Part shown: positions 60,070-64,000 of the stretch, piece by piece
Layout: each line of letters begins with the position of its first letter
Position numbering within the stretch: the stretch's first letter is position 1
DNA from: an uncultured Duncaniella sp.
Lineage (GTDB): Bacteria > Bacteroidota > Bacteroidia > Bacteroidales > Muribaculaceae
Assembly (NCBI RefSeq): GCF_910577345.1
Contig: NZ_CAJTMT010000005.1
Coordinates: forward strand, 62,001 to 126,000
Direction: 5' to 3'
Length of the DNA stretch: 64,000 nucleotides
Program-made: the position numbers and the translations under genes
The notes under the pieces: model-generated
Database searches by the model: none
The model's input: only the letters and a program-made list of their open reading frames with translations
Told to the model about the DNA's origin: nothing

Positions 60070-60232
60070 CTTCTTTTTCAGCTATATTCTAACGGTCGAA
60101 AAGCGCTTATTATTGTCAACGCCACTGCCGGCAATACCAATATATATTAATATATGTTGAGTTTTAGGATAAATGACTTTTTATTCGTATCTTCGCAAAA
60201 GAATATCATACTCACATTTTTCAAATTCTCCG

Positions 60233-61669
60233 ATGAAAAAATTCTTTCTAACCATTCTTGCCGTGGCAGCCGTCACGGTTCTCGTCGTATCATGCAGCTC
60301 TTCGAAGAAAAACGACTCGCTGGCTGACGGACGCGACTCAACTTATACCAACGTAACCCATCCCGACTGGTCGCGCAATGCAGTCATCTACGAAGTGAAT
60401 GTACGCCAGTTCACCGATTCCGGCACCATCACAGCCTTCGATTCCCAACTTCCCCGCCTCAAAGAGCTCGGAGTAGACATCCTCTGGTTCATGCCAATCT
60501 ATCCCATCAGCGAAAAGAACCGCAAGGGTGAGCTTGGCAGCTACTATGCCGTCAAGGACTACAAGGCTTTCAACCCCGAATTCGGCACTCTCGACCAATT
60601 CAAGGAAACAGTGAAAAAAGCCCATGACCTCGGCATGAAGGTAATCCTCGACTGGGTGCCCAACCACTCAGGATGTGACAACGCATGGGTGACCGAGCAT
60701 CCCGACTGGTATGCAAAGGATTCACTCGGCAACATGTTCGGCCCATACGACTGGACGGATGTCTACAAGTTCGACTACTCCAATCCTGAAATGCGCACCG
60801 CAATGGTCGATGCTTTCAAATTCTGGCTCACTGAAGTCGGTGTTGACGGTTTCCGCTGCGATGTGGCCATGGAAGTACCCGTCGATTTCTGGGATGAGGC
60901 ACGTCCCCAGCTCCAGGCCGTCAAACCTGACCTCTTCATGCTTGCCGAAGCGAGCGTTCCCGCGCTCCAGAAAAACGGCTTCGACATGGGCTACAACTGG
61001 CCGATGAAGGACCTTTTCAGCGAGATTGCCGCTACTTCCGGTCAATACACCTTCAAGAACGACATGGGCGAGGTCCGCACCTTCCCCACACGCCATGCCG
61101 CAGACATTGACTCGCTCCTTGCATCGCAGGCTGCCGAATATCCCCGGGACACCTACCTGATGAACATGATTACCAACCATGACCTCAACTCATGGGAAGG
61201 TACCGAATTCGAGCGCCTCGGCAATCTCTCCGATGCTTTCGCTGTCCTCTCCTACACCCTTCCGGGTATGCCCCTCATCTACACCGGTCAGGAAACAGGC
61301 ATGAACCGCGCCCTCGAATTCTTCGTGAAGGACAAGGCTCCGGAATGGGAACCCCGCAACAAATATTTTGAGTTCTACAAGAAGCTCAATAATCTCAAAC
61401 ACACTCAGGCTGCACTTCTCGCCGGAGAGGAAGGCGGCGAAATGGTGCGCTACGCCACAACCAGCCCCGACCTCTATGTCTTCTCCCGCTCGAAGGATGA
61501 TTCCCGCGTCGTAGTGCTCGTGAACCTCGGAGCTGAAGAAGAGGAAGTCAAATTCAGTGCTGAAACTCCTGAAATCACCACCGAAACAATAGATTTCTTT
61601 ACCGGAAACCAAGCCACTCTCCCCACCACCCTCAAACCCGGTGAATACCGCGTCTTCACTGGCAAGTAA
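60233..61669 (+). CDS. GH13 alpha-amylase-family lipoprotein
   Basis: The start was set at MKKFFLTILAVAAVTVLVVS (60233); a longer frame adds 20 residues that break the signal. It gives 478 residues. The lipobox cysteine is Cys21 in LVVSCSSS. GH13 regions are present: I DWVPNHSG, II GFRCDVAM (nucleophile Asp), III MLAEAS (acid/base Glu) and IV TNHD. It hydrolyses alpha-glucans at the cell surface or in the periplasm. A TATCTTCG near-match to the -7 box lies at 60188-60195. It stands alone, without SusCD nearby. Confidence 0.93.
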   Translation: MKKFFLTILAVAAVTVLVVSCSSSKKNDSLADGRDSTYTNVTHPDWSRNAVIYEVNVRQFTDSGTITAFDSQLPRLKELGVDILWFMPIYPISEKNRKGELGSYYAVKDYKAFNPEFGTLDQFKETVKKAHDLGMKVILDWVPNHSGCDNAWVTEHPDWYAKDSLGNMFGPYDWTDVYKFDYSNPEMRTAMVDAFKFWLTEVGVDGFRCDVAMEVPVDFWDEARPQLQAVKPDLFMLAEASVPALQKNGFDMGYNWPMKDLFSEIAATSGQYTFKNDMGEVRTFPTRHAADIDSLLASQAAEYPRDTYLMNMITNHDLNSWEGTEFERLGNLSDAFAVLSYTLPGMPLIYTGQETGMNRALEFFVKDKAPEWEPRNKYFEFYKKLNNLKHTQAALLAGEEGGEMVRYATTSPDLYVFSRSKDDSRVVVLVNLGAEEEEVKFSAETPEITTETIDFFTGNQATLPTTLKPGEYRVFTGK

Positions 61670-61700
61670 TCCACTTGCAGGATAGATACAGATAAAATTA

Positions 61701-61743
61701 CAGTCCACATTGTTTGCAGTAGAATCGCAAACAATGTGGACTG
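61701..61743. terminator. strong terminator between the amylase gene and obg
   Basis: CAGTCCACATTGTTTGC (61701-61717) pairs perfectly with 61727-61743, a 17-bp stem with a 9-nt loop, followed by TTTAATTTC. It serves the convergent amylase (+) and perhaps obg (-) from the other side. Confidence 0.8.
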
Positions 61744-61792
61744 TTTAATTTCAGGGTGACTTACCCTTTATTTTTCAGTAATGAGAACCGGC

Positions 61793-62998
61793 TTAGTCCT
61801 TATACTCCTCGTAGCCGTCCTCGTCAAGCATACCGTAGCCGTAGTCTTCGCCCTCGAAGCCTTCGTCATCAATGTCGTCCCATTCCTCCTCATCATCACC
61901 GGGAATTTCAGGAGCGTTCTCAAAGATGAACTCATCCTCTTCGCGGACACGGTGATGACCGTCGAGGGGACGGTGGGTGATAGGATTGACTTCGATACGG
62001 TTACGCTCATCGGTAATCTCAGCCCAAAGCATATCCTTAAGCTCTGTGAGCCCCATGCCTGTAACAGCCGAGATGAAGATGTGGGGAACTCCTTCGGGTA
62101 AGGTAGCCTCAATTTCTTTCATCAGCTCCTCGTCAAGCATGTCGCTCTTGGAGATGGCAAGGACGCGGGGTTTGTCGGCAAGCTGCGGGTTGAAGCGTTC
62201 GAGCTCACCCACAAGAATGTCGTACTGAGCCTTGATGTCGTCGGCATCTGCAGGAACCATGAACAGGAGCACGGCATTTCGTTCGATATGACGGAGGAAA
62301 CGCAGACCAAGGCCCTTTCCTTCGCTCGCACCTTCGATGATACCGGGGATGTCGGCCATGACAAACGACTGGTTGCCGCGATAGGATACAATGCCGAGCT
62401 GAGGCTCCATCGTCGTGAAGGGATAATCGGCAATCTTCGGACGGGCTGCAGAGATGGATGACAGGAGGGTGGATTTACCTGCATTCGGGAAACCGACGAG
62501 ACCGACATCAGCCAGAAGCTTCAATTCAAGGATGATTGACTTCTCGATGGCAGGTTCGCCCGGCTGCGCATAGCGCGGAGTGCGGTTGGTCGCACTCTTG
62601 AAATGCCAGTTGCCAAGACCGCCACGGCCACCGCGCAGGAGCTTCACCTCCTCGCCGTCCGATGTGACCTCGCACAGATATTCACCTGTCTCGGCATCAA
62701 AAACGACGGTGCCGCAGGGAACCTCAACGATCACGTCCTCACCGTCCTTTCCGAAGGAACGGCCACCGGAACCGCTCTGACCGTTGCCGGCAAAGATATG
62801 ACGGCGGTAACGGAGCGGAAGAAGTGTCCACATGTGGGAGTTGCCACGGAGGATGATGTGACCGCCACGGCCACCGTCACCACCGTCGGGACCACCCTTG
62901 GGAACATATTTCGCACGATAGAAATGCCTCGAACCGGCACCGCCTTTGCCTGAACGGCAGAGGACTTTAACGTAATCTATGAAGTTGGAATCAGCCAT
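61793..62998 (-). CDS. obg: GTPase Obg/CgtA
   Basis: The 401-residue protein has the glycine-rich Obg domain (FIDYVKVLCRSGKGGAGSRHF to residue about 158). The G domain follows with G1 GFPNAGKSTLLS, G3 DIPGIIEGASEGKGLG (DxxG), G4 AISKSDML and G5 ISAVTG. A long acidic tail (DDEEEWDDIDDEGFEGEDY) closes it, without the OCT domain of some members. Obg is an essential ribosome-assembly and stress GTPase. A short upstream gap (69 bp) separates it from the nucleotidyltransferase gene on the same strand. Confidence 0.96.
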   Translation of the reverse strand: MADSNFIDYVKVLCRSGKGGAGSRHFYRAKYVPKGGPDGGDGGRGGHIILRGNSHMWTLLPLRYRRHIFAGNGQSGSGGRSFGKDGEDVIVEVPCGTVVFDAETGEYLCEVTSDGEEVKLLRGGRGGLGNWHFKSATNRTPRYAQPGEPAIEKSIILELKLLADVGLVGFPNAGKSTLLSSISAARPKIADYPFTTMEPQLGIVSYRGNQSFVMADIPGIIEGASEGKGLGLRFLRHIERNAVLLFMVPADADDIKAQYDILVGELERFNPQLADKPRVLAISKSDMLDEELMKEIEATLPEGVPHIFISAVTGMGLTELKDMLWAEITDERNRIEVNPITHRPLDGHHRVREEDEFIFENAPEIPGDDEEEWDDIDDEGFEGEDYGYGMLDEDGYEEYKD

Positions 62999-63067
62999 TG
63001 TATTAGCGGACTTGTTGTTAGAATTGATGATTTGTAAATTATAACACTTTTGAGGCGTGAAAGGATT

Positions 63068-64000
63068 TCAAGCATCAAGTGTCTGCTGCAAGTGACGCAT
63101 CAGTTCGCGGGCATGGGCGAAATCGACCGGCGAGCCTATATCTATCCATGTTCCGTTGATTGGGAAATAGCTGACGCGCTTTCCCTCTGCAATGGCGCGC
63201 TCGATTAAATCGGTGGCATCAGTGCGTTCGTCGGGACTGAGGGTATGGAGCAGGGCATTCGAGAAGATATAGATACCCGCGTTGGCATAGTAGGAATATG
63301 AGGGTTTCTCTTCAAGGGCTGTCACACGTTGTCCATCGGTATCAAGAATGGCGTAAGGAACGGAGACATTGTAGGGCACGGCGGCTATTGTTATGTCGGC
63401 TTCCTGCGCGCGGTGATGGAGGTAGAGGTCCTCGAAGGAGATTGTCGTCAGCAAATCTGAGTTCATGACAATCGTATCGCCATCCACAGGTATCTCGACA
63501 AGAGCTGCGGATCCGATGGTGCCGAGAGGGCGCGATTCCCTCACACATTTTACACTCACTCCTGCCACGGGCTTTGAGAAATGCTCTTCCAGTTGTTCGG
63601 CAAGATAATTGACCGTAACACTTATATTCTTAACACCTACTGCTGCAAGGGCCTCGATATTGTAGTCGATAATAGCTTTGTCGCCGATTGTCAGCAGGGG
63701 TTTGGGAGTCGTGAGAGTCATGGGACGCAGGCGTTCACCCTTGCCTCCGGCCATGAGTATGGCACCGACCGGAAGCACCGTCTTGGTGACGCGGGTGTCA
63801 ATGACATCGCGGATGTGACCGTCACCGTCAAGAACCGGAATGAGAGTCAGCCTGTGGCGGCGCAACTCACGGAGAGTATCGGGATTCACCTCCCCTACGC
63901 TCAGGAAACGGAACTTGCGGAACATCGCCTCCGACACGGGAGCATCGAGCTTCACCCCACGCAGAAGTGCGCGACGCACATCGCCATCGGTAAGCGTGCC
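63068..64000 (-). CDS. CBS-domain sugar nucleotidyltransferase, 3' part (runs off the right edge)
   Basis: The frame is open to base 64000, where the codons read GTLTDGDVRRALLRG, the middle of a CBS repeat, so the true start is outside. After the rest of a second CBS domain comes a nucleotidyltransferase domain: AILMAGGKGERLRPMTLTTPKPLLTI (GxG...K pattern), MNSDLLTT, ALEEKPSYSYYANAGIYIF and GTWIDIGSPVDF. Such proteins make NDP-sugars for surface glycans (PtmE/HddC type). It ends 70 bp before obg on the same strand. Confidence 0.9.
   Translation of the reverse strand, partial: GTLTDGDVRRALLRGVKLDAPVSEAMFRKFRFLSVGEVNPDTLRELRRHRLTLIPVLDGDGHIRDVIDTRVTKTVLPVGAILMAGGKGERLRPMTLTTPKPLLTIGDKAIIDYNIEALAAVGVKNISVTVNYLAEQLEEHFSKPVAGVSVKCVRESRPLGTIGSAALVEIPVDGDTIVMNSDLLTTISFEDLYLHHRAQEADITIAAVPYNVSVPYAILDTDGQRVTALEEKPSYSYYANAGIYIFSNALLHTLSPDERTDATDLIERAIAEGKRVSYFPINGTWIDIGSPVDFAHARELMRHLQQTLDA

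Noticed and set aside
1..64000. tRNA, rRNA and parS sites
   Set aside because: Gaps were scanned by eye for cloverleaf-like stems, rRNA motifs and the TGTTTCACGTGAAACA-type parS. None was recognised; a covariance search would be needed to exclude them.

Overview
The window looks like a chromosomal segment of a Bacteroidota bacterium of the order Bacteroidales. The evidence is a SusC/SusD pair, many promoters with the Bacteroidota -7 element TAnnTTTG (several with a TTG about 20 bp upstream), lipoproteins with Bacteroidales-type leaders, a parA-parB-DUF5683-mltD block, and family-specific domains (DUF5106, DUF5683, DUF4922, golvesin-type amidase-like protein). Base composition and gene set would suit Muribaculaceae, but that family-level placement is a guess. 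No rRNA, tRNA or CRISPR array was recognised.

Layout. 1-3 kb: the 5' part of a GT2 glycosyltransferase, a bcp peroxiredoxin, and a LytTR regulator/LytS-like kinase pair divergent from susC-susD (3.2-8.2 kb). 8.4-12 kb: a long structured leader, a degenerate stand-alone adenylation domain, and lrgA/lrgB separated by a repeat element. 12-20.6 kb: DUF5106 lipoprotein, HD protein, ilvE, an EFR1-type flavodoxin-ferredoxin, a GH36 alpha-galactosidase, dsbD and DUF6155. 21-26 kb: DUF695, then mltD, DUF5683, parB and parA. 26.3-39.5 kb is a mosaic: a kinase-like protein without the phospho-acceptor His, an AT-richer outer-membrane barrel, a YefM/YoeB pair, a DUF1016 nuclease with intragenic palindromes, a golvesin/amidase-like protein, a GT2-DUF4922 pair, a HicA/HicB pair and a 411-bp MITE-like element. 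39.5-44.7 kb: a run for peptidoglycan turnover and salvage (SpoIID-like, AmpG-like, NamZ-like, BadF/MurK-like kinase). 44.8-53.7 kb: housekeeping genes (5-FTHF cyclo-ligase, CtpA, dCMP deaminase, TSCPD, META lipoprotein, Xaa-Pro peptidase, CCA transferase, QueD, QueE) with a GNAT/small-ORF pair that looks like a toxin-antitoxin module. 54.0-55.7 kb: an OLD/RecF-like ATPase overlapping a TOPRIM-type DUF3226 protein, the best defence-system candidate. 55.7-64 kb: 5'-nucleotidase, DUF486, U32 peptidase (RlhA-like), GH13 amylase lipoprotein, Obg, and the 3' part of a CBS-nucleotidyltransferase.

The most striking non-coding feature is a set of intergenic inverted-repeat elements in three sequence families, all with the same plan: two arms, often of short repeated units, around a variable core. 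Families B and C sit mostly between convergent genes and probably act as two-way terminators. In family A the repeat arm itself supplies the stop codon of lrgA.
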